The translations under genes and the position numbers were made by a program. Of a stretch of DNA of 64,000 nucleotides, positions 1 to 8,484 are shown one piece after another (position 1 is the first letter of the stretch; each line of letters opens with the position of its first letter). The DNA is from Planctomycetaceae bacterium (GTDB lineage Bacteria > Planctomycetota > Planctomycetia > Planctomycetales > Planctomycetaceae): NCBI GenBank assembly GCA_041398825.1, contig JAWKTX010000006.1, positions 310,001 to 374,000 on the forward strand, written 5' to 3'. Under the pieces are notes generated by a model. The model made no database searches, had not been told where the DNA came from, and worked only from the letters and a program-made list of their open reading frames with translations.

Positions 1-1
1 G

Positions 2-409
2 GATGCCTTAGCACTCCGGCCGACCGTCCTTCTGGCTCTGGCGTTGAAGGACGCGACGGATGAACAGCGTGAAACTCTGCGGAAGGTTCTTGTCGATGCC
101 GAGGACGCGGGTTCAGAGATTACTCGCATTCACAGAATCAGAACAGTATTCGAGGAATGCGATGTTTTTGAAAAAGCAGAAGTCATTGTCGATTGCTCAC
201 GCGAGAAAGCAGAAGCGTTGATTGAGCGTGTTGAGGATGAACGGATTCGCGATCTGCTGAATTTCTTTCTCGAAACCGTACTTGCACGGGAAGGGTCTCC
301 GAGTGCTCTGCCTCAAACGCAGGAATCATCGACCCCGGTTTTTGCCAGTCCTGGGGTACCGAGCCCCGCCGTGTCCCTGGTTCCTTTAAGAATTCCGAAT
401 TCGGTCTAG
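2..409 (+). CDS. polyprenyl diphosphate synthase, C-terminal part
   Basis: This is the 3' end of a gene that starts before the window; the frame is open from base 2 to the stop at 407-409. The visible part is the helical C-terminus typical of trans-isoprenyl diphosphate synthases: a LRPTVLLALAL-like helix, then a helix with FEKAEVIVD and the final EKAEALIE...LLNFFLETVL segment. The DDxxD motifs would lie upstream and cannot be checked. The enzyme family makes the long isoprenoid diphosphate used as quinone side chain. The next two genes are a UbiA prenyltransferase and MqnE, so I infer it supplies the menaquinone tail. The last ~35 residues after VLAREG are low complexity and probably not catalytic. 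Confidence 0.75.
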   Translation, partial: DALALRPTVLLALALKDATDEQRETLRKVLVDAEDAGSEITRIHRIRTVFEECDVFEKAEVIVDCSREKAEALIERVEDERIRDLLNFFLETVLAREGSPSALPQTQESSTPVFASPGVPSPAVSLVPLRIPNSV

Positions 410-454
410 ACTGGGCCATCGATTCCAATATTCCACGATGGTTCGGCCTGCACA

Positions 455-1327
455 TTGTCTTCAACCGTTCGACATTTTCTGGAACTCATTCGTTTCAGCC
501 ACACTGTTTTCGCATTGCCGTTCGCATTACTGGCGGCTGTGATGGCGTGGTTTGAGCCCGGTACCGTTTTTCGAGTTCGGGATCTCGTCGGAATTCTTCT
601 TTGTATGGTATTTGCTCGGTCCGCAGCGATGGCCTTCAACAGGCTGGTGGATCGCCGGATCGATGCCGCGAATCCCCGAACGTCCGGACGCCATATTCCA
701 GCCGGACTGCTTTCTGTCAAGGCCGTGGTGGCGTTTACCATTATCACCAGTCTGGCGTTTCTGGCTGCCACACTGGTGTTTCTCCCTAAGCTATGGCCCC
801 TTCGGCTTTCGATTCCAGTACTCCTGTTCCTGCTTGGCTATTCGTATTCGAAACGCTGGACTAGCTTGTGCCACTACTGGCTGTCAGCTGCATTGATGAT
901 GTCCCCAATCGCCGCCTGGATAGCCGTGCGTGATGAAATCGCGCTGCCGCCGCTGCTGCTTGCCGGCGTTGTGTTTTTCTGGGTGGGTGGATTCGACATT
1001 CTGTATGCATGTCAGGATGCTGAGTTCGACCAGACATCCAGATTGCACAGTATTCCAGCCAGATTTGGTATACCGCGGGCGTTGCAGATCGCATTCGTCA
1101 GTCACGTAATGACCATCGCGATGTTGTTTCTCTTGTGGTGGTACGCAAGCATGGGCAAGATTTTCCTAACGGGCAGTATCGCAATTACCGGTCTGTTGTT
1201 CTATGAACATTCTCTGGTTAAGCCCGGCGATTTGAAGCGGGTAAACATGGCGTTCTTCAACGTGAATGCAGCCATCAGCTTCGGTGTTTTTGTCGTGGGT
1301 ACTCTCGACCTGTGGCTCAAAGGATAA
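455..1327 (+). CDS. UbiA-family prenyltransferase, probable menaquinone pathway (MqnP-like)
   Basis: A 290-residue integral membrane protein with about eight hydrophobic segments. It carries both Asp-rich motifs of UbiA enzymes: NxxxDxxxD at N62/D66/D70 and a second set at D181, D188 and D192. These bind Mg2+ and the prenyl diphosphate. It sits between a polyprenyl diphosphate synthase and mqnE and ends 3 bases before the mqnE ATG. This suggests that it attaches the isoprenoid tail to the futalosine-pathway naphthoate ring (MqnP role) rather than to 4-hydroxybenzoate. No in-frame ATG exists between the previous stop and the conserved N-terminal HFLELIRFSHT segment, so a TTG start at 455 is the best choice. 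Confidence 0.85.
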   Translation: MSSTVRHFLELIRFSHTVFALPFALLAAVMAWFEPGTVFRVRDLVGILLCMVFARSAAMAFNRLVDRRIDAANPRTSGRHIPAGLLSVKAVVAFTIITSLAFLAATLVFLPKLWPLRLSIPVLLFLLGYSYSKRWTSLCHYWLSAALMMSPIAAWIAVRDEIALPPLLLAGVVFFWVGGFDILYACQDAEFDQTSRLHSIPARFGIPRALQIAFVSHVMTIAMLFLLWWYASMGKIFLTGSIAITGLLFYEHSLVKPGDLKRVNMAFFNVNAAISFGVFVVGTLDLWLKG

Positions 1328-1330
1328 ACA

Positions 1331-2467
1331 ATGAACTTGTCACCCGAACCAACACTCGCGTCAATTGCTGATAAAGTGATGGCTGGTGAACGACTGACTT
1401 TTGATGAAGGCGTGTGGCTTGATGAGACAGCTGACCTTCATTCGCTGGGACAGCTTGCGAATATTGTGCGAGAACGGCGGAATGGAAACATCGCATACTA
1501 CAACACCAACATCCATCTGAACCCTACAAACGTCTGCGTTTATCGATGTCGGTTCTGTGCGTTCCGAGCAGACCTGAAAGACGAAAAGGCGTACACATTC
1601 ACGGATGAGATGCTGCGTGAACGAGTCCTCGAAGGTCGTGCATCGGGGGCCACTGAAATTCACGTTGTTGGTGGCCTGCATCATAAGAAGAGCTTCGACT
1701 GGTACCTGAATGTGATTCGGGTGATTCACGAAACGTGCCCGGAGATCCACGTGAAAGCATGGACGCCCGTCGAAATCAGTTGGTTTAGCTTTATCACGAA
1801 AAAACCTGTCGAATGGGTCCTGAAACAAATGATGGATGCGGGACTTGGCAGCATGCCTGGTGGTGGCGCGGAGATCTTTGATCCGGAAGTACGAGGGCAA
1901 ATCTGTGAGCACAAAGCTGATGCGAACGTTTGGTTTGACGTGCATCGCGCGGCTCATCAACTGGGGCTGCGTTCAAATGCAACCATGCTTTATGGTCACA
2001 TCGAGAAAGCTCGCCATCGAATCGATCACCTCATTCAGCTGCGAAATCTTCAGGACGAGACGGGAGGATTCCAGACATTCATCCCACTGGCTTTCCACCC
2101 CGAGAATACCGAACTTGCTCACCTGAATAAGCCGGACGGATTGTTCGATCTTCGAATGGTCGCCTTGTCGCGACTTATGCTCGACAATTTCGATCATATC
2201 AAAGCGTACTGGATCATGCTCGGTGAGCAAACAGCTCAACTTGCGCTGTCCTATGGTGCAGACGACATGGATGGTACGGTTGTCCATGAACTGATCTACC
2301 ACGACGCCGGAGCGAAGACACCGGAAGGACTGACTGTGGAATCATTGCATCAATTGATTCGTGAAGCGGGCCGGGAACCCGTCGAACGTGACACGCTTTA
2401 CCGGAGGGTGATTCGGAATGGGGCCGAATGGTCGGTTGGGGAGAATGCAGCTGTGCAGGGATCCTGA
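1331..2467 (+). CDS. mqnE: aminofutalosine synthase MqnE
   Basis: A 378-residue radical SAM enzyme. The 4Fe-4S cluster motif CxxxCxxC is seen at C69, C73 and C76 inside NPTNVCVYRCRFCAF, and EIHVVGGLHH and MLYGHIE are typical of the MqnE/MqnC/CofH group. MqnE joins an enolpyruvyl-benzoate precursor and SAM to give aminofutalosine in the menaquinone route that many planctomycetes use instead of men genes. The ATG lies 3 bases after the UbiA-family gene, so the two are almost certainly co-transcribed. MqnC is the closest alternative, but the length and the LNPTNVC segment fit MqnE better. It is convergent with the DUF1501 gene downstream. Confidence 0.88.
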   Translation: MNLSPEPTLASIADKVMAGERLTFDEGVWLDETADLHSLGQLANIVRERRNGNIAYYNTNIHLNPTNVCVYRCRFCAFRADLKDEKAYTFTDEMLRERVLEGRASGATEIHVVGGLHHKKSFDWYLNVIRVIHETCPEIHVKAWTPVEISWFSFITKKPVEWVLKQMMDAGLGSMPGGGAEIFDPEVRGQICEHKADANVWFDVHRAAHQLGLRSNATMLYGHIEKARHRIDHLIQLRNLQDETGGFQTFIPLAFHPENTELAHLNKPDGLFDLRMVALSRLMLDNFDHIKAYWIMLGEQTAQLALSYGADDMDGTVVHELIYHDAGAKTPEGLTVESLHQLIREAGREPVERDTLYRRVIRNGAEWSVGENAAVQGS

Positions 2468-2577
2468 TGGACGCATCCTGAAATTGTTGTTTTTCCGGGC
2501 CTGAACGGCGGGATCTGTTCGAAGAATTCTCCGCCTGCTCGACTGGCGAATCATTTTCGGCCGCCGGGGCTAACACA

Positions 2578-4041
2578 TCAGAATAAATCTGAGATGACAT
2601 CGCCTTCTGAAAGCAAATTGAACGGTCGACCTTCGGCGTCCACTGCCTGAAGGTCCTGAATTCCCATGGCATGGTAGACGGTGCGTGTGACGTCGGCTGG
2701 GGTCAACGGCTTTTCTGCCGGGTATTCGGCGAGTCGGTCGCTGCTTCCATACGTTTGTCCTCCCTTGATGCCGCCTCCCGCCATGACATCTGTCAGGCAG
2801 TGTGTCCAGTGATCTCGACCAGCACCGGCAGCTCCTCCGGAACGACGATCCCCGATTTTTGGCGTCCGGCCCATTTCGCTGGTGACCAGGACAAGGGTTT
2901 GTTCAAGCAATCCGCGATCAGCAAGATCTTCGATGAGCGCGGAATAGCACCGGTCGAATTCAGGCAGAAGGTAGTTCTTCAGGCAATTAAAATTGTCACC
3001 ATGGGTATCCCATCCACCCGCGCTTTTGCAAGCTTTGGCGAGCTTCTCGTTTTCCTTCCAGAATACCGTGATGAAAGGAACCTCAGCCTCAACAAGTCGC
3101 CGCGCCATCAGAAGACTCATGCCGTTCACCGTTTCGCCGTAGCGTTGTCGAAGCGATTCCGGCTCTGACGAAACATCGAATGCCTCAGCAGTCTGCGACG
3201 ATGTGAGCAGTGAAAACGCGCGGTCCTGCTGTCTCGACCAGGTGCCGGCCGGGGCGATTCCGTCAAGAAGTTGTCGTGAGCGGTCCACGGCAGAGAGCAG
3301 TTCTCGTCGGGAAGTCATTCTTCCGGGATCATTGCCCGACATAAGTTCCAGTGAAGGTGCGTGGAACCTGAGTGGCTCGACTGCATTCCCCTGCAGGTAT
3401 AAAGGGTCATGTTCCACGCCAAGCTTTGCGGAAAACTGACCTGGCCGTGTGTAGGGGGCTTTGCTGGGTTTGTGGGGTAATGTGATGGCGTTCGGCAGCC
3501 ATGGATGTCGGGGCCGCCGCGAGGCGACGACGGAACCCATGAATGGCCAGTCATCAGCCATCGGCGTGCGATTATTTCCCAGCGACAGAAACGTAGGGTC
3601 CGGCTCATGACCGGTCAGGTTGTAATAATAGCCCGCGTGATGATCATTAGTATTCACCTTTGCGCCAACCGAATTCAGCAGCGCAAGGTGATGTGCCTGT
3701 CGTGATAAGAGGGGAAGGTGTTCTGAAAGCAGAACTCCGGGAGCCGACGTCGAAACAGGATTGAATGGCCCCCGATACTCAATCGGTGCTTTCGGCTTCA
3801 GGTCCCACATATCGATATGTGAGGCTCCGCCGCAAAGAAAAAACAGGATTGTCGACCGCGCAGGCCCCCTTCGCACAAGCCCACCGTCGCTTGTCTCGCC
3901 CTGAACGCGTGACGTATTGCCGAAAACGGGGCTACCAAATGCAAACCCAGCCCCGCCAACTGTAGACGCGACAAGCATTCCCCGACGTCTGATGGCTGGT
4001 GAGGTGGTTACAGGCGAAGCTGAAGCCGAGCGATTCGTCAT
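2578..4041 (-). CDS. DUF1501 domain protein (sulfatase-like fold), copy 2 of the pair
   Basis: A 487-residue exported protein of the DUF1501 family, which is strongly expanded in planctomycetes and belongs to the alkaline phosphatase/sulfatase superfamily. The N-terminus has a basic stretch (AIRRRGML) followed by a hydrophobic Gly/Ala-rich segment, a plausible Tat-like signal. Family hallmarks visible are GGASHIDMWDLKP, the LPLLS...HHLALLNS segment, WDTHGDNF, TSEMGRTPKI, GRDHW and the terminal GRPFNLL. It is the last gene of a minus-strand unit: DUF1549/DUF1553, DUF1501, DUF1501. No substrate is known for this family. Its pairing with DUF1549/DUF1553 genes is a recurrent planctomycete arrangement. 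Confidence 0.85.
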   Translation of the reverse strand: MTNRSASASPVTTSPAIRRRGMLVASTVGGAGFAFGSPVFGNTSRVQGETSDGGLVRRGPARSTILFFLCGGASHIDMWDLKPKAPIEYRGPFNPVSTSAPGVLLSEHLPLLSRQAHHLALLNSVGAKVNTNDHHAGYYYNLTGHEPDPTFLSLGNNRTPMADDWPFMGSVVASRRPRHPWLPNAITLPHKPSKAPYTRPGQFSAKLGVEHDPLYLQGNAVEPLRFHAPSLELMSGNDPGRMTSRRELLSAVDRSRQLLDGIAPAGTWSRQQDRAFSLLTSSQTAEAFDVSSEPESLRQRYGETVNGMSLLMARRLVEAEVPFITVFWKENEKLAKACKSAGGWDTHGDNFNCLKNYLLPEFDRCYSALIEDLADRGLLEQTLVLVTSEMGRTPKIGDRRSGGAAGAGRDHWTHCLTDVMAGGGIKGGQTYGSSDRLAEYPAEKPLTPADVTRTVYHAMGIQDLQAVDAEGRPFNLLSEGDVISDLF

Positions 4042-4102
4042 TATTCGTCATCTCCTGTCGACATTACCGGCACGCAGCGACGAGGCGTGGGGGAAATCAG
4101 AG

Positions 4103-5392
4103 TCAGGTCAGTATCTTTGAAATGGGTTCGCCTTCGTGAGCAATCCTGAATGGCCGACCCGACCCGGAAAAGAATTCTTCCTTCAGAGGCAAGCCGCAGG
4201 CAGCCGCAATTGTTGCATTCAGATCCTGTGGGTAACAGTGCCCGTCTTCTACTGAACGACCTTCTTTATCGGTTTGTCCAATGACCTGTCCGCCTTTGAT
4301 CCCGGCTCCGGCAAGCATGCAACAGAACGCTGCCGGATGGTGATCTCGACCGGCATTCTGGTTAATCGTCGGCGTTCGGCCGAATTCTGTCCCCAGAACT
4401 ACCAGTGTCTTTTCCAGCAGTCCTCGCTGCTTCAGGTCGTCCAGTAATGTCGTCACTGCCTGATCCATTTCGGCAGTCTTCTGGATGAGATTTGTTGATG
4501 AATAGATATCGTTGTGATTGTCCCAGCCGCCGTATTCGACTTCAACGAAGCGAACTTTTTTCTCAACCAGTCGTCGTGCAAGAAGACAACCCTGCCCGAT
4601 CCTGTTTTCACCATATTGTTCTCGGACTTCCGCAGTTTCTTTGCTGATATCGAATGCTTCAAGATCCGGGCTCTGCAGCAGCCTGACAGCTTCGCGGTAA
4701 TAGTCAAGATAAGCATTGACTTCAGTCGTCGGATACCGCGATCGGAATCCACTCTCAAACTTACCAATCAGCCGCTGTCGAGCCTTGAAATTCTTTTCGT
4801 CCAGGTACTTCGGAGATCGTGTGTTCTGCAATCCAAGTTTGGGGTCTGCGACGGGTGCCGGCGAAAATTCTGCATCCAGATATCCCTGTCCCGGGTGTCG
4901 GTTCGCTCCACCAATCACCACGCTCCCCGGCAAATCCTTGTTTAATTTGCCTTGAACATGTGCCAGCCACGCGCCGAGAAATGGGTGGCGAATCGAACCG
5001 ATCATCTTGTAACTGGTTCGCATCAGGTAGACGGCCTGTTCGTGGGCGCCCGTTTCAGTTGTCATTGAACGAATCAGTGCGAGCTGGTGCATCTGTTTCG
5101 CAAGCAATGGCAGATGATTTCCCAGACTGATACCCGGCACAGACGACTGAATTGCTTTCGTCTCCCCACCCGCATCGGTGCCCGGCTTGGGATCGAACGT
5201 ATCGATGTGGCTCATCGCTCCGTTCATGAACAGGTAAATAACATGTTCGGCCCTGCGGGCAGCCGTGGGCGAACTTGCTGCAAACAGCGCGTCGGCATAA
5301 TTCAGAATACTGACACCCATGGCGGATCGAGCCAGTTGTTCAATGAATGTGCGTCTGCCGGGCAGATCTGTTTTTTGCATTGTCGTCAGCAT
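4103..5392 (-). CDS. DUF1501 domain protein, copy 1 of the pair
   Basis: A 429-residue DUF1501 protein. Seen are a Tat-like start (GRRTFIEQLARSAMG), MNGAMSHIDTFDPKPG, the HLPLLAKQMHQLALIRSM segment, GGWDNHNDI, GTEFGRTPTIN, AGRDHHPAAF and GAGIKGGQVIG near the end. These match the neighbouring DUF1501 protein (GGASHIDMWDLKP, WDTHGD, SEMGRTPKI, GRDHW) but the two are clearly diverged paralogues. The gene follows the DUF1549/DUF1553 gene by 49 bases and precedes the second DUF1501 gene by 61 bases, so the three probably form one operon. A second ATG four codons downstream (5380) is an equally possible start. Confidence 0.85.
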   Translation of the reverse strand: MLTTMQKTDLPGRRTFIEQLARSAMGVSILNYADALFAASSPTAARRAEHVIYLFMNGAMSHIDTFDPKPGTDAGGETKAIQSSVPGISLGNHLPLLAKQMHQLALIRSMTTETGAHEQAVYLMRTSYKMIGSIRHPFLGAWLAHVQGKLNKDLPGSVVIGGANRHPGQGYLDAEFSPAPVADPKLGLQNTRSPKYLDEKNFKARQRLIGKFESGFRSRYPTTEVNAYLDYYREAVRLLQSPDLEAFDISKETAEVREQYGENRIGQGCLLARRLVEKKVRFVEVEYGGWDNHNDIYSSTNLIQKTAEMDQAVTTLLDDLKQRGLLEKTLVVLGTEFGRTPTINQNAGRDHHPAAFCCMLAGAGIKGGQVIGQTDKEGRSVEDGHCYPQDLNATIAAACGLPLKEEFFSGSGRPFRIAHEGEPISKILT

Positions 5393-5441
5393 CGATGATT
5401 CCTTCAGGCAAACTGCTCAGGAAGCCGTCCGCTCAAGAGTC

Positions 5442-7373
5442 CTACTGAATAAAAAGAAACTCTTTCGTGTTGATAAGTGCCCAGATCACATTGCCGAAAC
5501 CAGCTGCACCTGCCGTTCGGATTTCATTTCTGGCGACATCCTCTTCGCTGCTTTTGGGGGCGCGGGTAAGGATGCTGTAGAAGATGACATTGATGCGATC
5601 GCTCACCGGGCCGACCCGAAGGACGTTGTCGTAGATGACGGATCCCTTCTCCAGCATCATATGGGTGATTTCTCCGTTAAACATGGTGAGGATCTGACCC
5701 ACACTACCGTCCGTATTGGCAGCATCAATCAATTCGCGATCCCCTTGCCCAAACTGCCGAAGAAAGTGGTCCGGCGGCAAAGGCAGGGGCAGTTCAGAGG
5801 CACGTTCAAGCGTAATCTGGCCCTTGTACGTATTGCGTTGACGGGTCAGTTTTCGCTGGGCAGCAGCACTGAACGTCGCGTCGTATTGCTCTGCTGCTTT
5901 CTTGACATCCTCCGGAGTGGCTTTGTCAAGATCCAGGTCAACAGCGTCCGCGAGCTTTCCTGTGGAAGGGCGCGTAAATGACTCGAAATCGTAGACAGCC
6001 AGTGTCAGCAACGAATCCCAGATTTGTTCAGCGGTCATCCGGCGGAGGACAGGGCCCGGAAAGTAGTATGGTTCTGTAAAATCGATATCCGTGCCCGTGG
6101 CTTCCCGCTGCCAGGTCCGCGTGTTGTAGATAATGCGTTGAAGCTCCCGTGTGTCGAAACTGAGTCGGATGAGTTCCGCTGTGAGAAAGTCAAGCAGTTC
6201 GGGATTTGAGCAAAGACTGTCGTCCTTGATATCACTGACGGGTTCAATCAGTCCAATCCCAAAAGCATGTTTCCATAGTCTGTTGGCAATGTTCTTTGCG
6301 AAGCGAGGGTTCTCAGGAGATGTCATCCAGCGCGCCATTAGTTCTCGCTGCGACTCCCCCGGCCTGGCTTCAGGAATGGAACCAAATATTGGTTTCGGTT
6401 TCACGAGATCGTTCGGCTTGCCATTGTCGTAGGCGTAGTCGTGTGGCAGTTTGAGTTTCCTGCCCGGATTCTCCCAGACCTCAAACAGGTTCGCGTTAAT
6501 CATTCGGCTGTACGAACCATTCGTATTGAACGAAGGGTCCTTCTTCTTCATTTCGTCACGGAGTCGGGTCAGCGGATTGCCCTGAGTGAATTTCTTCTTG
6601 TCTCCAACTCCGGCTCTGGTCAGCGTGCCGTATGTGAACGAAGCCATCTCATAGTATTCATGCTGGGTCCACCGATCAAATGGATGATCATGGCATTGCG
6701 CGCATCCGATCTGAGTCCCCAGAAAGACCTGAACCGTGTTATCCACGTAGTCCAGGTCCATTCCGGAATCACGCATGACATAACCGACGGCGGGGTTCTC
6801 CCAAATCCTGCCTTCGGCAGTCAGCATTTCGTACACCCATTTATCATAGGGTGTGTTTTTAGCGATCGATTCCTTGATCCATTCGTGGTAGGGCTGAGCA
6901 ATCTGATTATTGTTGGTGGGGTGGTCCTTGAGTCGAAGAGTGTTGCCCCAGTAGTTGAACATGTGGCTGACGTGGTCCTGAGATCCCAACAACTCATCCA
7001 CCAATTGTGCCCGACGGTCCGCGTCGCCAGACTGGACAAACGCACCGACTTCCTCCAGCTTCGGAATTCGCCCGGCGATCTGCAGGTAGGCTCGGCGACA
7101 GAAAAGTGAATCCGGAAGCGTGGAGTTCGGCGTCACGCCGTGCCTGGAATACTGGGACTCAACCAGCTTATCGATTCGGGAAGCTGCTTCGAGTACGGCG
7201 GAACGTCGCCCCGAATCGAGCGGCTTCACAGGCGGTCCCTCGACTTTTCCGGAACCACGGGGGATGCGACTTGCTGGTGGTGCCTTTTGGGCAGGCGCCG
7301 AATCAAATGGAATACAGAGGATGAGTCCAAAGATGAAAGCAGACGACTTCAGGAAGCGGAAACCCACGCGCAT
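5442..7373 (-). CDS. DUF1549 and DUF1553 domain protein with CxxCH motif
   Basis: A 643-residue exported protein with an N-terminal hydrophobic signal (FGLILCIPF) and an Ala/Pro-rich linker. The N-terminal half is DUF1549: DSLFCRRAYLQIAGRIP, FNYWGNTLRL, and a heme-c-like CxxCH in GCAQCHDHPFDRWTQ. The C-terminal half is DUF1553: RELMARWMTSPENPRFAKNIANRLWKHAFG, then the Arg-rich RMTAEQIWDSL region and a final IWALINTKEFLFIQ. This architecture is a hallmark of planctomycetes and is nearly always followed by a DUF1501 gene, as here (two copies). Function is unknown; roles in degrading complex carbon are only suspected from genomic context. Confidence 0.88.
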   Translation of the reverse strand: MRVGFRFLKSSAFIFGLILCIPFDSAPAQKAPPASRIPRGSGKVEGPPVKPLDSGRRSAVLEAASRIDKLVESQYSRHGVTPNSTLPDSLFCRRAYLQIAGRIPKLEEVGAFVQSGDADRRAQLVDELLGSQDHVSHMFNYWGNTLRLKDHPTNNNQIAQPYHEWIKESIAKNTPYDKWVYEMLTAEGRIWENPAVGYVMRDSGMDLDYVDNTVQVFLGTQIGCAQCHDHPFDRWTQHEYYEMASFTYGTLTRAGVGDKKKFTQGNPLTRLRDEMKKKDPSFNTNGSYSRMINANLFEVWENPGRKLKLPHDYAYDNGKPNDLVKPKPIFGSIPEARPGESQRELMARWMTSPENPRFAKNIANRLWKHAFGIGLIEPVSDIKDDSLCSNPELLDFLTAELIRLSFDTRELQRIIYNTRTWQREATGTDIDFTEPYYFPGPVLRRMTAEQIWDSLLTLAVYDFESFTRPSTGKLADAVDLDLDKATPEDVKKAAEQYDATFSAAAQRKLTRQRNTYKGQITLERASELPLPLPPDHFLRQFGQGDRELIDAANTDGSVGQILTMFNGEITHMMLEKGSVIYDNVLRVGPVSDRINVIFYSILTRAPKSSEEDVARNEIRTAGAAGFGNVIWALINTKEFLFIQ

Positions 7374-7847
7374 AAGACTGGTCTCACGTTCAGGTTGCTC
7401 TGGGCGGACGATAGCGTCTTGATTCGATGCAAAGATGTCTGGGAGCCGTCAAGGACGACGGGCAGGAATTCTGTCAGGGCGAAGGCACGTTGACAAGCTC
7501 CGTATTTTGTCCTGGGGTGTAAAAGTTGCATTGAAGCATCGGGGGGTCAGGCAGGTCTTGTAGAAGTTACAGCCGGCCTCTGGAGTGCGCTTCTTCCAAT
7601 ATCTTCTGTCGCCATGAATTTGACGCGAGCAGAAATTGCGATTTTGGGCCGCTCATCGCCTTTCGCCGGAAGCTGCGGCGATTTCTGCCCGGTGGATCTG
7701 ATTGAAATGGTCGATATGTTATTGCTTTGCGATTCAACGGGAAACTCGTCAGAATCTGGACCTGTCTGGCACAGGGATTGCCTGTTGGAAGGGGTACTTG
7801 TGCAGAAATCCAGGGGTTCTCAATCGAACTGAGGGAAGTCTGAACCA
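7374..7847. other. intergenic region, divergent promoters expected
   Basis: This 474-base stretch separates the minus-strand DUF1549/DUF1553 unit from the plus-strand genes leading to clpX. It should hold promoters in both directions, but I find no convincing -35/-10 pair by eye. A 72-codon plus frame at 7614-7832 has no family resemblance and I do not accept it. Confidence 0.5.
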
Positions 7848-8294
7848 GTGTGGCTGATCCAAACCAAAAGTCTGTACGACGCGCTGAATTGGCCGCTGCG
7901 CAGCTGGATTCATTTCGCCATCGCGCTACTTGGACTGGTCGTGCTGATTTGGGCGATTGTTCGATTGGTTGCGCGAGTGAACGAAGATACTGATCCTGCC
8001 GAAGCAGAACACGATATGCTGCTGGTGCTTGCTGAATTACGTCGTGAGGGTGACCTCACACAGGAAGAATTCCGATCCATCAAAAGTCGTTTAGATCAGA
8101 AGAAAGACGGATCTGTCCAGTCAAAAACCAGGACCGCATCTGCCGCAGAAACTGCCGATGATGCGGGTGGTCAAGATCAGGGCACTGTGAATCGAAAAGT
8201 CAGGCCTCTTCAGTCTGATGAGGTCCCTGAATCAGGAACAGGAACGGCTGCAGATTCAACGGGTGAACCGTCACCCGGGGATGAGCAGGATTAA
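7848..8294 (+). CDS. small membrane protein with SHOCT-like segment
   Basis: A 148-residue protein of unknown function. It has one clear transmembrane helix near residues 18-42 (HFAIALLGLVVLIWAIVRLV), then a short amphipathic segment MLLVLAELRREGDLTQEEFRSIKSRL that resembles the SHOCT motif, then a polar, low-complexity tail ending in PSPGDEQD. The start is GTG at 7848. Anchored SHOCT-like proteins are thought to act through oligomerisation, but no role can be assigned. clpX follows after about 190 bases in the same direction; co-transcription is possible but not shown. Confidence 0.6.
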   Translation: MWLIQTKSLYDALNWPLRSWIHFAIALLGLVVLIWAIVRLVARVNEDTDPAEAEHDMLLVLAELRREGDLTQEEFRSIKSRLDQKKDGSVQSKTRTASAAETADDAGGQDQGTVNRKVRPLQSDEVPESGTGTAADSTGEPSPGDEQD

Positions 8295-8484
8295 TAAATC
8301 ACCCATTTACAAACAGGCCGCCTCCACAAGAGGCTGTCGTCGAATTCGGTTGGCAGGGATGCCGACGGTTTTGGAGTAGCCATCACCTGCAACCCATTCG
8401 TCCAGTGAAGTTTGTTCTACGGACTCTCTCCTCCGGAGCCAGGAAGGACAAACGAGCGGATGACTGACCACCAAAGGGATAACA

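Noticed and set aside
6441..7109. 222-codon plus frame inside the DUF1549/DUF1553 gene
   Set aside because: Antisense to a well supported gene, no domain seen.
7614..7832. 72-codon plus frame in the gap before the small membrane protein gene
   Set aside because: No recognisable domain, no ribosome binding site, Ser/Gly/Cys-rich random-looking sequence.
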